From positions 1-48,055 of the forward strand of contig JAADFR010000003.1 of assembly GCA_013152755.1 (NCBI GenBank): a DNA stretch of 48,055 bases, read 5' to 3'. Position numbers and translations under genes: made by a program. The DNA is from Alphaproteobacteria bacterium (GTDB lineage Bacteria; Pseudomonadota; Alphaproteobacteria; Sphingomonadales; Emcibacteraceae). Under the pieces are notes generated by a model. It searched no databases. It had not been told where the DNA came from and worked only from the letters and a program-made list of their open reading frames with translations. Below, piece by piece: positions 17,844 through 26,293 of the stretch (its first letter is position 1; each line of letters starts with the position of its first letter).

Positions 17844-18479
17844 TCATCGTTCCTCATAGGTCAGGGAAAGTGAAAAGCTTTGTTCATTATGCAATGAATA
17901 TTCTACTTTACTGCCAATTTTATTTGCCGCATTGGCCGCAAGAAATGCCGGAGCGGATTTTGCTTCGATATTATCCGCTGTAGTTTTTCCCAAGAGGGCC
18001 ATACGGATAGCTTCCTGAAAAATTACCTTGTCTCCAAGCACGGTCACCAAAACCGAAATAGAGGGTGATTGTTCTTTGATTTCCACCCGCAGGCTGCCTC
18101 CCCTGAACAGGCTTTCCCCGGCCAGCAATACCATATTCAGCATCACTTTCATGGCATTTTTATCCATGCCGCCCACATCAGAATGCCAGGAAAGTTCTAT
18201 ATTTCCAGCATCATACAGGCCTTTAATGGCATCTTCGGCTTCTCTGAGGGGGACTTTCTCGCCAAAACCGCCCGCTGCACCGAAAGACAGGCGGAAAAAT
18301 TTTAACTTGGCCGAAGTGACCTCTGCACTGTGATTAAGGAGCTTCATAACCTCCCCGCGCATATCCTCATCTTCTTCATCCACCAGAATTTCAAGGCCGT
18401 TGGCTATGGCCCCCACCGGGCTAATCAAATCATGGCAGAGCCTGGAACATAACAGGGCCGAAAAATCTACATCATTCAT
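17844..18479 (-). CDS. chpT: Histidine phosphotransferase ChpT
   Basis: ChpT is the dimeric phosphotransferase that passes phosphate from CckA to CtrA and CpdR. The start at 18479 gives 211 residues, MNDVDFSALLCSRLCHDL, with phospho-His16 in the helix LCHDLISPVGAIANGLEIL. This is the ChpT family signature (a DHp helix plus a degenerate ATPase fold). The longer in-frame ORF to 18578 has a non-conserved N-terminus and would run into the cysQ start. It precedes cheA by about 160 bases and is only 6 kb from ctrA. Confidence 0.9.
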   Translation of the reverse strand: MNDVDFSALLCSRLCHDLISPVGAIANGLEILVDEEDEDMRGEVMKLLNHSAEVTSAKLKFFRLSFGAAGGFGEKVPLREAEDAIKGLYDAGNIELSWHSDVGGMDKNAMKVMLNMVLLAGESLFRGGSLRVEIKEQSPSISVLVTVLGDKVIFQEAIRMALLGKTTADNIEAKSAPAFLAANAANKIGSKVEYSLHNEQSFSLSLTYEER

Positions 18480-18576
18480 GGGGACAGCTACTTTCTTTTC
18501 TATAATCTCAAAAAACCAGATTGAACATATAATAGCAAACTGATAATAACAAGGCCAACAACACAGGAAATTCAAC

Positions 18577-19374
18577 ATGACAAAATCGGCCAGCCCTTAC
18601 ACGCTTTTTTCCGAAAAATTATATGAAACCACATTGGAAGCAGGTCGAAAAATCATGGAGATATTTGCTCTTGATTTCGAGGTCAATTACAAGGGCGACA
18701 AATCGCCGGTAACTGCCGCCGATGAGGCCGCTGAAAAGATTATCCTGCGTGACCTTGCGGACATCGCCCCCCATATCCCGGTCATCGCCGAGGAACAGGC
18801 CAGTGCCGGGAATATTCCCGATGTCACCGATAAATTCTGGTTGGTGGACCCCCTCGACGGCACCAAGGAATTTGTCAAGAAGGGCACAGACTTTACCGTT
18901 AATATCGCCTTGATAGAAGATGGTCAGCCCAGCTTTGGCATTGTCTATGCCCCTGCCCTTGGCCGGATGTTTGTGGCCAAAGACCCCCAAACCGCCGTTC
19001 AAATGGATATTCGCGAAGGCCGTTTCATGGGCGCAGAAAGCCCCATCACCGTCCGCGATGTGCCGGAAAGCGGCATTGTCGCCGTGGCCAGCAAATCCCA
19101 CCGGGATGATCAGACCAATGCCTTTCTGGAAAAACTTGGCGTTACAAACATCGTCAGCGCCGGAAGTTCCCTGAAATTCTGCCTTGTTGCCGCCGGGGAA
19201 GCGGATATTTACCCGCGCTTTGGCCCGACTATGGAATGGGATACCGGAGCCGGACATGCGGTGCTGAATGCTGCCGGGGGCACCGTCGTCAACCCGGATG
19301 GAACGCCTTTCCGTTATCAGAAACCGGATTTCCGCAACGGCTTTTTCATCGCCAATGGCAAGGTAAAATATTAA
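18577..19374 (+). CDS. cysQ: 3'(2'),5'-bisphosphate nucleotidase CysQ
   Basis: This 265-residue inositol-monophosphatase-fold enzyme removes the 3' phosphate from PAP/PAPS, protecting sulfate assimilation. Metal-binding motifs are KSPVTAADEAAE, PVIAEEQA and WLVDPLDGTKEF (the DPxDGT motif), and GPTMEWDTGAGHAVL is the C-terminal metal motif. It is divergent from chpT. Its stop overlaps the stop of the LysE-type gene. Confidence 0.94.
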   Translation: MTKSASPYTLFSEKLYETTLEAGRKIMEIFALDFEVNYKGDKSPVTAADEAAEKIILRDLADIAPHIPVIAEEQASAGNIPDVTDKFWLVDPLDGTKEFVKKGTDFTVNIALIEDGQPSFGIVYAPALGRMFVAKDPQTAVQMDIREGRFMGAESPITVRDVPESGIVAVASKSHRDDQTNAFLEKLGVTNIVSAGSSLKFCLVAAGEADIYPRFGPTMEWDTGAGHAVLNAAGGTVVNPDGTPFRYQKPDFRNGFFIANGKVKY

Positions 19375-19994
19375 AGGATATTTTTACCCAAAGCCCAGAT
19401 GCCGCACAGGGCGACGATGGCTGCTGATATTCGGTTAATATTCAACAGATGATCATCAGACAGGCGGCCCCGCATATAACCGGCGCACCGGGTAATGGTA
19501 AACCACCACAGACTGGACCCCAGGAATATGCCAAGGGTAATGGCCGCCGCATTCATCGGTGTCTGCCCCATATCCTGTAAGCCCAACGCCACGAACAGAG
19601 CCACGAAGCCCACAACCGTCATGGGATTCAGTATGGTCAGCATAAAGGCCCCGATGGCCCCCTTAACCCGGTCCCGAACCGTGTCTTCCGTATCGGCAAG
19701 ATGAGGATGTTTGGTCCAGAGGTTAATACTGACAATGATCAGGATGATACCGCCAATGATTTCAAACCAATTGTTCACCTGATGCACCATACCCATCACA
19801 GACGACAGGCCAAAGGCGGCAACGGCCCCGAATATGGTATCAGCCACAGCGGCCCCGAGGCCGACCGTAAAGCCGTTACGTTTGCTATAGGCCAGCGTGC
19901 GCCGGATACAGATTAAATTCACTGGTCCCAAAGGTGCCGCCATCACAACACCAATCAAAACCCCCCAGACAATATTAATCAATGGCAATCCCAT
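19371..19994 (-). CDS. LysE/RhtB-family amino-acid exporter
   Basis: This membrane protein of about 207 residues has six hydrophobic segments and the LysE-family opening GVLIGVVMAAPLGPVNLICI followed by RRTLAYSKRNGF. The mid-protein NPMTVVGFVALF block is also typical. Relatives export amino acids or similar small metabolites; the substrate cannot be read from sequence. I chose the ATG at 19994 because homologues begin just before this hydrophobic start. The ATG at 20063 is possible (23 more residues). It converges on cysQ with overlapping stops. Confidence 0.85.
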   Translation of the reverse strand: MGLPLINIVWGVLIGVVMAAPLGPVNLICIRRTLAYSKRNGFTVGLGAAVADTIFGAVAAFGLSSVMGMVHQVNNWFEIIGGIILIIVSINLWTKHPHLADTEDTVRDRVKGAIGAFMLTILNPMTVVGFVALFVALGLQDMGQTPMNAAAITLGIFLGSSLWWFTITRCAGYMRGRLSDDHLLNINRISAAIVALCGIWALGKNIL

Positions 19995-20090
19995 CCCTAT
20001 ATTCAGAACATTGATCCTAATATAGGGACTGAAAACAGAATATAAAGTTTTTATCTGGCCCATTTGACTTTTTCATGTTAGATGCGAGCC

Positions 20091-20399
20091 ATGACACAGG
20101 ATATTGAAACCACCGAAAAAGAAGAAGACCCGATCATTCTTTACATCATGCGAGCCGTGGAGCGCGGCTCTGCGGTTGCGCCGCGCGATATTGCTATTGA
20201 AATTGCCGATGACCGGGCAAAAGAAAACAGCCCCAAGGACGCCTGGCGCAAATATCTGCTGGCCGTCAAGCAACAGGCCAAACATCTTGCCCGAGAGGGC
20301 CGGATCAGCATCCTGCGCCGGGGCAAGCCCATTGACCCAAATAAGATGAAGGGGCTTATTAAATTGTCCCTGCCCGTGGCGGACAATTCAGAGGAATAG
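20091..20399 (+). CDS. DUF3253 small protein
   Basis: This soluble protein of about 102 residues matches DUF3253: a helical start ILYIMRAVERGSAVAPRDIA, then DAWRKYLLAVKQQAKHLA and GRISILRRGKPIDP. The pattern resembles a small winged helix-turn-helix, so DNA binding is possible but not shown. The start at MTQDIETT (20091) is preferred over 20082. Its 3' end overlaps the convergent JAMM peptidase gene by 41 bases. Confidence 0.75.
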   Translation: MTQDIETTEKEEDPIILYIMRAVERGSAVAPRDIAIEIADDRAKENSPKDAWRKYLLAVKQQAKHLAREGRISILRRGKPIDPNKMKGLIKLSLPVADNSEE

Positions 20400-20790
20400 G
20401 CGCCAAAGATCCGCCCTCGACGTTTGACGCAAAAGCATTCATATCCTGCGGGCTATCGGCTGTCACACGGACAATCAGCCAAATCAGATCACTATCGTAA
20501 TTTTGTGCCTGATCACGGACGGATGGCTGCGCCGCCCCGTCCGGGTGACTGTGGTAATGGCCGATGATGCTGTCACTGCCAGCCCGGGCTTTTCTTTGAT
20601 GGTGGATGATCAAAGCCGGATCAATCTCAAAATTCTTTTCCGGGCTGTCTGATAAATTTGGCGATGGGATAACATCCCTCACCTGCCCCCCCTGCCCGAT
20701 AAGCAATCCGCAGGCCTCATGGGGATAGCTATCCACTGCATGGCGAAGGATTTTATCCCTCAAGTCAGTTGGCAGATTCAGGGTCTTCAT
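20359..20790 (-). CDS. JAMM/MPN (M67-family) metallopeptidase
   Basis: This 143-residue protein is a minimal JAB/MPN domain. The zinc motif GHYHSHPDGAAQPSVRD (HxHxnSxxD) and the upstream glutamate in PHEACGLLIG are all present, so it should be catalytic. Bacterial stand-alone JAMM proteins cleave isopeptide or thiocarboxylate-precursor tails (for example CysO-like or ThiS-like substrates). No ubiquitin-like or E1-like partner is seen nearby, so the substrate is unknown. Its start overlaps the DUF6476 gene end by 26 bases, implying coupling. Confidence 0.88.
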   Translation of the reverse strand: MKTLNLPTDLRDKILRHAVDSYPHEACGLLIGQGGQVRDVIPSPNLSDSPEKNFEIDPALIIHHQRKARAGSDSIIGHYHSHPDGAAQPSVRDQAQNYDSDLIWLIVRVTADSPQDMNAFASNVEGGSLAPIPLNCPPRAGTI

Positions 20791-21136
20791 GGATTACCTT
20801 TATCCGGCCAAGGGTCTTGCCTGCGTAATCCATAAATATCATCCGGCTGGTTTTATCGTCCCGGCCAATACGCAGCCACAGACCGCCGGGGGCCGCCGTG
20901 CTTTCAAGAATCACTTCACCGGCAGCCAATGTTACATCAAATGCAAAGGGTTGTTCAGGCAATTGTGATGCGGGCTGGACAAGTTCAGCCGCCTCGCGTT
21001 TTTCCCGCGCGGCCTTTTGTTGAGCCAGATCTATGACTTTCCAGACCACCACGGCGAGGCCCACCGCAATTAATATTCCCATAAAAATCACAATAAACTT
21101 GAGAAAGGGGCTGTTTTTTGGCACTTCTTCTGTCAT
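20765..21136 (-). CDS. DUF6476-like single-pass membrane protein
   Basis: This 123-residue protein begins MTEEVPKNSPFLKF. One transmembrane helix (residues about 13-34, VIFMGILIAVGLAVVVWKVI) is followed by a basic stretch. A periplasmic or cytosolic beta-rich part follows, with VTLAAGEVILESTAAPGGL and LGRIKVI. I place it in DUF6476 from memory. The longer ORF to 21352 is antisense to rluD and rejected. Its start codon overlaps the divergent rluD start codon. Its function is unknown. Confidence 0.7.
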   Translation of the reverse strand: MTEEVPKNSPFLKFIVIFMGILIAVGLAVVVWKVIDLAQQKAAREKREAAELVQPASQLPEQPFAFDVTLAAGEVILESTAAPGGLWLRIGRDDKTSRMIFMDYAGKTLGRIKVIHEDPESAN

Positions 21137-22202
21137 GACGTTACAAAATTCCAATAGTGAAGATACAAATATCCATTTAACCGTGGAAGAAGAGGCTGAG
21201 GGCCTGCGCCTTGACAAGTATCTTGCCGGGGCCGTGGATGACCTGAGCCGGTCACGGTTAAAGCAGATCATCACGGATGGCCTGATGAAAATCACCCGCG
21301 CCAAATCTTCCCATGTGACCGAGACCATAAACGACCCGTCATACCGGGTCAAATGCCAAGATCAGATATTTTTCACTCTGCCTGATATGACCGAACCGGA
21401 ACCGGAGGGACAGGATATTCCCCTCAATGTGGTCTATGAGGATGATCAGGTGATCGTCATCAATAAGGCCGCCGGCATGGTGGTCCATCCTGCGCCCGGA
21501 AACCCGGACGGCACGCTGGTCAATGCCCTGATCTATCATTGCGGCGACAGTCTGTCGGGCATTAACGGGGTCAAAAGGCCGGGCATTGTCCACCGTATTG
21601 ACAAAGACACCAGCGGCCTGATGATCGCTGCGAAGACCGACCGCGCCCATAACAAGCTGGCCAAACAATTTGCCAAACATAGCCTTGAGCGCGCCTATCA
21701 GGCCGTAGTCTGGGGAGTTCCCAATCCGGCCTCGGGCATTATTCATGAGAAAATTGGCCGTGACACGCGCAATCGCCTTAAAATGGCGGTCGTTCCCTAT
21801 GAAAGCAACCGGGGGCGCGATGCCATCACCCATTATCAGGTGATCCGGCGGCTGGAACCAAAGCGCAAAACTTTTGACAGGGGCAGCGCCCTGAAACGTC
21901 TGGCGCCCAGCCTGAGCCTTGTAGAATGCCGCCTTGAAACTGGACGGACCCATCAGGTGCGCGTGCATATGTCCCACATTCGCCATCCGCTGGTCGGCGA
22001 CCCCTTTTACGGCAAATCCGGCCCTATACAGTCAAAAAACTTCTCGGCTCCGGCCCAGCAGGCGATCAATGATTTTAAGCGCCAAGCCCTTCACGCATAT
22101 GTGATCGGATTTCGTCATCCAACCACCGGGGAAGACTTGACATTTGAGGCGGAGACCCCAAATGATATGAAACGCCTTATTTCGGCCTTGGAAAATGGTT
22201 AA
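21135..22202 (+). CDS. rluD: 23S rRNA pseudouridine synthase, RluD/RluA family
   Basis: This 355-residue enzyme isomerises uridines in 23S rRNA. The N-terminal S4 domain (LRLDKYLAGAVDDLSRSRLK) is followed by the catalytic domain with GIVHRIDKDTSGLM, whose Asp is the nucleophile. LETGRTHQVRVHMSH and HPLVGDPFYG also follow. The length and S4 domain favour RluD over RluA. The start at 21135 is chosen because the upstream extension to 21033 is antisense to DUF6476 and not conserved-looking. rpoH follows 46 bases later, as in many alphaproteobacteria. Confidence 0.93.
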   Translation: MTLQNSNSEDTNIHLTVEEEAEGLRLDKYLAGAVDDLSRSRLKQIITDGLMKITRAKSSHVTETINDPSYRVKCQDQIFFTLPDMTEPEPEGQDIPLNVVYEDDQVIVINKAAGMVVHPAPGNPDGTLVNALIYHCGDSLSGINGVKRPGIVHRIDKDTSGLMIAAKTDRAHNKLAKQFAKHSLERAYQAVVWGVPNPASGIIHEKIGRDTRNRLKMAVVPYESNRGRDAITHYQVIRRLEPKRKTFDRGSALKRLAPSLSLVECRLETGRTHQVRVHMSHIRHPLVGDPFYGKSGPIQSKNFSAPAQQAINDFKRQALHAYVIGFRHPTTGEDLTFEAETPNDMKRLISALENG

Positions 22203-22248
22203 AATACAGGCGAATATGTGATATAATACCGAAAGGTGGAGAGATTAT

Positions 22249-23121
22249 ATGGCCAGACAAATAACACCGGCAATTACCCCGGAGGGTAGCCTTACCCGAT
22301 ATCTTCAGGAAATTCGCAAATTCCCCATGCTGAAACCTGAGGAAGAATTTATGCTGGCCAAAGCATGGACCGAACATGAGGATAGCGAAGCCGCCCATAA
22401 ACTTGTGACCTCCCACCTGCGTCTTGTGGCTAAAATCGCCATGGGTTACCGGGGCTACGGCCTGCCGGTGGGTGAGCTTATTTCCGAAGGCAATGTGGGC
22501 ATGATGCAGGCGGTGAAACGCTTTGACCCGGACCGGGGTTTCCGTCTGGCCACCTATGCCATGTGGTGGATCAAGGCCTCAATTCAGGAATATATCCTGC
22601 GCTCATGGTCGCTGGTCAAGATCGGCACCACCGCCGCCCAGAAAAAACTTTTTTTCAACCTGCGCCGCATCAAAGGCCAGATTCAGGCCATTGACGAAGG
22701 CGACCTGCATCCTGATGATGTGACCGAAATTGCCACCCGCCTGAATGTAAGCGAAAATGATGTAGTTCAGATGAACCGCCGTATGGCCGGGGCCGACCAT
22801 TCCCTCAACGCGCCCATGCGCGCCGATGCCGAGGGTGAATGGATGGACTGGCTGCAAGATGAGAATGCCATTGATCAGGAAACCGCCTATGCCAATGATG
22901 AGGAACTGACCAACCGCCGCGCCCTCATGGCCGATGCCATGAAGGAACTGAACGAGCGGGAACAGCATATCCTGACCGAACGGCGCCTGAAAGATAGTCC
23001 CTCCACTCTGGAAGATCTGAGCAAGATATATAATATCAGCCGTGAAAGGGTGCGTCAGATCGAAGTCCGCGCCTTTGAAAAACTGCAAAAATCCATGCAA
23101 ACCGCCGCCATGGAAAAGTAA
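22249..23121 (+). CDS. rpoH: Heat-shock sigma factor sigma-32
   Basis: This 290-residue sigma factor directs heat-shock transcription. Region 2 is ELISEGNVGMMQAVKRFDP with LATYAMWWIKASIQEYIL. The RpoH box QKKLFFNLRR follows, and region 4 ends with YNISRERVRQIEVRAFEKL. A strong ribosome-binding site, GGTGGAGAG, lies just upstream. It follows rluD and ends in a hairpin. Confidence 0.97.
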   Translation: MARQITPAITPEGSLTRYLQEIRKFPMLKPEEEFMLAKAWTEHEDSEAAHKLVTSHLRLVAKIAMGYRGYGLPVGELISEGNVGMMQAVKRFDPDRGFRLATYAMWWIKASIQEYILRSWSLVKIGTTAAQKKLFFNLRRIKGQIQAIDEGDLHPDDVTEIATRLNVSENDVVQMNRRMAGADHSLNAPMRADAEGEWMDWLQDENAIDQETAYANDEELTNRRALMADAMKELNEREQHILTERRLKDSPSTLEDLSKIYNISRERVRQIEVRAFEKLQKSMQTAAMEK

Positions 23122-23127
23122 TATTTA

Positions 23128-23154
23128 CAGGCAGGGCCGATTATGCCTTGCCTG
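23128..23154 (+). terminator. Probable rpoH terminator hairpin
   Basis: CAGGCAGGGC (23128-23137) pairs with GCCTTGCCTG (23145-23154), 10 bp with one G-T pair and a 7-base loop, 6 bases after the rpoH stop. The following AATATTTTATAAAT is AT-rich but not a clean T run, so termination strength is uncertain. Confidence 0.6.
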
Positions 23155-23297
23155 AATATTTTATAAATATCGAAATAATTCAATTTTCCAGCGTTCAAAT
23201 TACCAGATTTTTAATAACCCGGTGATATTAACTTGCCGTTATACTGTTTTTTGTTATTAAATAAGATAAATGACATTACACGATATTAAGGAACTGG

Positions 23298-24830
23298 ATG
23301 TCTGAGGAACCAACCAATAATATGGGAACTTTGTGCCGGTCTATCATGATAGGGGCAAAAAAAACATTCAGGAATCCCCTGACCTATATTGGTGCCGCTA
23401 CCGTGGGCGGCTTGTCGTTACTGACCAGAGACTATGGATGGGGCGTTCTGACGCCATTTTTTATTCCGCTTATTGTTCAGGCCGCCATTCGGATATTGGC
23501 AGAATATGAATATCGCGCCATGTTGTCCGTAAACACAAACTTTGTCCCGGATGATAATCCTGAAATTGCCAATATCTATGACATTTCATCTTTTTCCACC
23601 CTTTTCCATAGGTTACGGGAAACCGGTGACCCACATTTGTTAATTAAAATTCAGATAAACCCGGCGTCCGAGGTAATCCGTTTAAATGAACCAAATGGTC
23701 TGACAGCGGAAAGTATTATGATCCGGCGCATAGAAACGGTCGTTCAGCAGAATTTCGAGGACGCGATCATTGTAAAGGTTTCCTTCAATGCCTTCATGGT
23801 TGTTCTCACCGGCGATTATGAAACCCATGAAAGCCGGTTGCATGATTTCATTGATCAAAATTCACCCTGTAAAATAGATATAAAGGGCAAAATATATCTG
23901 CCCAAATTACTGATTGGTATCACCCCGCTGGGAAGCCATGCTGGTGAAAGTTTCTCACGTCTTGAATTTTCCATTCAAAAAGCCTTTCTCTCGGCTGGGC
24001 GTGCCTATTGGTATGTGTCGGAGGACAGCAGAAAATTCAATGAGTATCGCCAGAAACGATTGGGACTACAGGAGGTACGTCAGGCTCTGGATAATTCTGA
24101 ACTTGGCCTTTTTGCCCAGCCAATCATTGCGCTTGGCGATACGCCCAAAGAAAATAAATACGAAATACTGTTGCGTCATTATCGAACGGATACGACCGTC
24201 GAGCCACCTGTTGAAATTCTAAAACATGCCAATTTCAATAAAATGTCTCAGGAGATTGACCTCTATGTCATCAATCTTCTGTGTCAGAATTACCATCAGT
24301 TACATAAGGCAGATCAAAACGCCATATATAGCATATCCATTAATTTAACCAGTTCATCCTTTACCAGCCCGCGCTTTGCCGGAATTTTGCGTGATCTGGT
24401 CTCTACCTATAATGTACCAAAGGGCAAAATTATACTGGAAATAACCGAGACTATTGCCAACCAGAATATATCCACAGCCATCAAAACTATGGAAAAACTA
24501 AAAAATTCCGGTTTTAAATTAGCCCTTGATGACATTGGGATCGGATCAAGCAATTTTCATAACCTGAGCCATTTTCCCGTTGATTATTATAAAATTGACC
24601 GTATTTATTCCGAAGAAATACTGAACAGCCCAGAGACCCGCCGCTTCATTCAGCTCGTCATTGATATTGGAAAATCAAAAGGCAAGAAAATCATCGCAGA
24701 AGGTATTCCGGACGAAGAAACCCTGAAAATACTGACTGAAATGGGCATTGATTATTCTCAGAGCTTTCTGACCGGCATCCCCAAAGAGCTTATTAAAGCC
24801 CCAAAGTTTGATACAAACGCCAGCCTTTAA
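23298..24830 (+). CDS. Membrane-bound EAL phosphodiesterase with degenerate GGDEF
   Basis: This 510-residue protein has two hydrophobic segments (about 27-43 and 48-66), a degenerate GGDEF-like domain (about 90-250) and a C-terminal EAL domain (about 260-495). The GGDEF position reads VSFNAFMVVL, so cyclase activity is lost. In the EAL domain the metal and catalytic residues are present: Glu289 (YEILLRH), Asn349, Glu381 (EITET), Asp411-Asp412, Lys432, Glu468 and Gln488. Hydrolysis of cyclic-di-GMP is therefore likely. It stands alone after rpoH and lies 4 bases from the convergent LysR gene. Confidence 0.88.
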   Translation: MSEEPTNNMGTLCRSIMIGAKKTFRNPLTYIGAATVGGLSLLTRDYGWGVLTPFFIPLIVQAAIRILAEYEYRAMLSVNTNFVPDDNPEIANIYDISSFSTLFHRLRETGDPHLLIKIQINPASEVIRLNEPNGLTAESIMIRRIETVVQQNFEDAIIVKVSFNAFMVVLTGDYETHESRLHDFIDQNSPCKIDIKGKIYLPKLLIGITPLGSHAGESFSRLEFSIQKAFLSAGRAYWYVSEDSRKFNEYRQKRLGLQEVRQALDNSELGLFAQPIIALGDTPKENKYEILLRHYRTDTTVEPPVEILKHANFNKMSQEIDLYVINLLCQNYHQLHKADQNAIYSISINLTSSSFTSPRFAGILRDLVSTYNVPKGKIILEITETIANQNISTAIKTMEKLKNSGFKLALDDIGIGSSNFHNLSHFPVDYYKIDRIYSEEILNSPETRRFIQLVIDIGKSKGKKIIAEGIPDEETLKILTEMGIDYSQSFLTGIPKELIKAPKFDTNASL

Positions 24831-24833
24831 TTC

Positions 24834-25733
24834 TCACACATCCGAACATACCACAGTCTCACCCGCCTTGCCTTCCAGCCGGGCTTTTATATCTGAGCCA
24901 TGGCCAATGATAAATTGCCGGAAGGCCCGCATACGCGCCGCCGCCCGAAGGTCACGGTGTGACAGCAACCAAACATCCAGAGACGGCAACGGGTCGCTCA
25001 AGCGCACCAGTTCGGGGCTATGATCCCCGATAAAACACGGGAAGCGTCCGATACCCGCGCCCCGCTTGGTTACCTCAACCTGAATAAGGATATTATTGAA
25101 GTGCCCCATCACCTCCAGATGGGGGAAAGGTGACTTGTCCAGCCAGTCAGGGCGTTTTTCCGGCATCCCCCAGCCAACCCACCGGGCCGTAGACCCCGGC
25201 AAATCAGGGCGATGCTCCCGAACATAGGCCCGTGTGCCATAAACCGCCTGATGCGTATTGCCCAGAAACCGCCCGATCAAATGTTCCGGCGGTGCGTTGG
25301 TCATCCGAATGGCCACGTCAGCCTCCCGCCGGGATAAATCAAACATTTCTGTGGAATCACTCACCTTTATCTGTATGCCCGGATTTTCCACCATAAAATC
25401 AAGAAAATACGGGACGAATAGATTTATCGCCACCACATCAGGAATTGTGACACATACCTGGCCCTCAAGGACATTGTCCCGGCCACGGACACTGCGGCCG
25501 AAGGCATGCAGGCTGTCGTCCGTCTGAAGCGCCACAGGCAAAAGCTCCTCACCTGATTTCGTCAGGCGGTAACCATCGGGCATCCGGTCAAATAACTTAA
25601 CCCCCATATTTGCTTCCAGCGATTCTATCCGTCGTGAAACTTTAGAATGACTTACCTTTAACTGTTTGGCCGCCGCCCGCATGGAGGTGGCCTCGGCAAC
25701 CGCCAGAAATATTTTTAAATCATCCCAATTCAT
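24834..25733 (-). CDS. LysR-family transcriptional regulator
   Basis: This 299-residue protein has an N-terminal winged helix-turn-helix (MNWDDLKIFLAVAEATSMRA, then KVSHSKVSRRIESLE) and a LysR effector domain (from about 90). This architecture belongs to the subgroup that often acts on a divergent neighbour. The divergent gene is a MAPEG protein, and an 8-bp inverted repeat lies in the intergenic region. The inducer is unknown. Confidence 0.92.
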   Translation of the reverse strand: MNWDDLKIFLAVAEATSMRAAAKQLKVSHSKVSRRIESLEANMGVKLFDRMPDGYRLTKSGEELLPVALQTDDSLHAFGRSVRGRDNVLEGQVCVTIPDVVAINLFVPYFLDFMVENPGIQIKVSDSTEMFDLSRREADVAIRMTNAPPEHLIGRFLGNTHQAVYGTRAYVREHRPDLPGSTARWVGWGMPEKRPDWLDKSPFPHLEVMGHFNNILIQVEVTKRGAGIGRFPCFIGDHSPELVRLSDPLPSLDVWLLSHRDLRAAARMRAFRQFIIGHGSDIKARLEGKAGETVVCSDV

Positions 25734-25819
25734 GACAAGTAACGCCTATTAGTGGTTCATTTATGCACCATGCTGTCAGTTTTTCATCGACTTGTCAATG
25801 ACGCTATAGATGCTAAATA
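25733..25819. promoter_or_regulatory. LysR/MAPEG divergent promoter region with inverted repeat
   Basis: TGACAAGT at 25733-25740 (overlapping the LysR start) and ACTTGTCA at 25790-25797 are perfect inverted copies. A possible plus-strand promoter is TTGTCA (25792-25797) with TAAATA (25814-25819), 16 bases apart. The right arm overlaps this -35. This is consistent with LysR control of the MAPEG gene, but it is inference. Confidence 0.45.
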
Positions 25820-25862
25820 TACAAGCAAGATAACAATGATAATCCACAACAAAGGAAATAAA

Positions 25863-26270
25863 ATGGATCATATTGCCCTACCCGTTATCAGTGGTTACAC
25901 AGCCGCATTTCTTGGTACAATGCAGGTTGCTCTGATGATGACAGTTGGTTTTGCCCGCAGAACATCTGAAGTATCCCTTGGTGATGGCGGGAATGATATT
26001 TTGCGTCACAAAATTCGCCGCCATGGAAATCTGGCTGAAAATGCGTCCATCTTTCTTATTCTGCTTGGCTTTCTGGAAATTTCGGGGGCGGCACAAAATA
26101 CCGTATTTGGGCTGGCCTTACTTTTTGTCCTCGCCCGTCTATCACATGCCTATGCCCTGTCTGGCCCCAACAAGCCCTTGGTAGCACGCGGCTTGGGAGC
26201 CATGGGAACGCTCATGGGCATTGTGGGTACGGCGGGCGCGCTCGTTTGGCAACTCTATGTGGTGCAATAA
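25863..26270 (+). CDS. MAPEG-family membrane protein
   Basis: This 135-residue protein has four predicted membrane helices. The MAPEG pattern is RHKIRRHGNLAENASIFLIL after the first helix, then VLARLSHAYAL. MAPEG proteins include glutathione transferases and related membrane enzymes; the bacterial substrate is unknown. The start at 25863 has AAAGGAAA just upstream, and the longer ORF to 25752 adds sequence lying in the promoter region. It may be regulated by the divergent LysR. Confidence 0.85.
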   Translation: MDHIALPVISGYTAAFLGTMQVALMMTVGFARRTSEVSLGDGGNDILRHKIRRHGNLAENASIFLILLGFLEISGAAQNTVFGLALLFVLARLSHAYALSGPNKPLVARGLGAMGTLMGIVGTAGALVWQLYVVQ

Positions 26271-26293
26271 CGATACACGGTCTGTGATATAAA

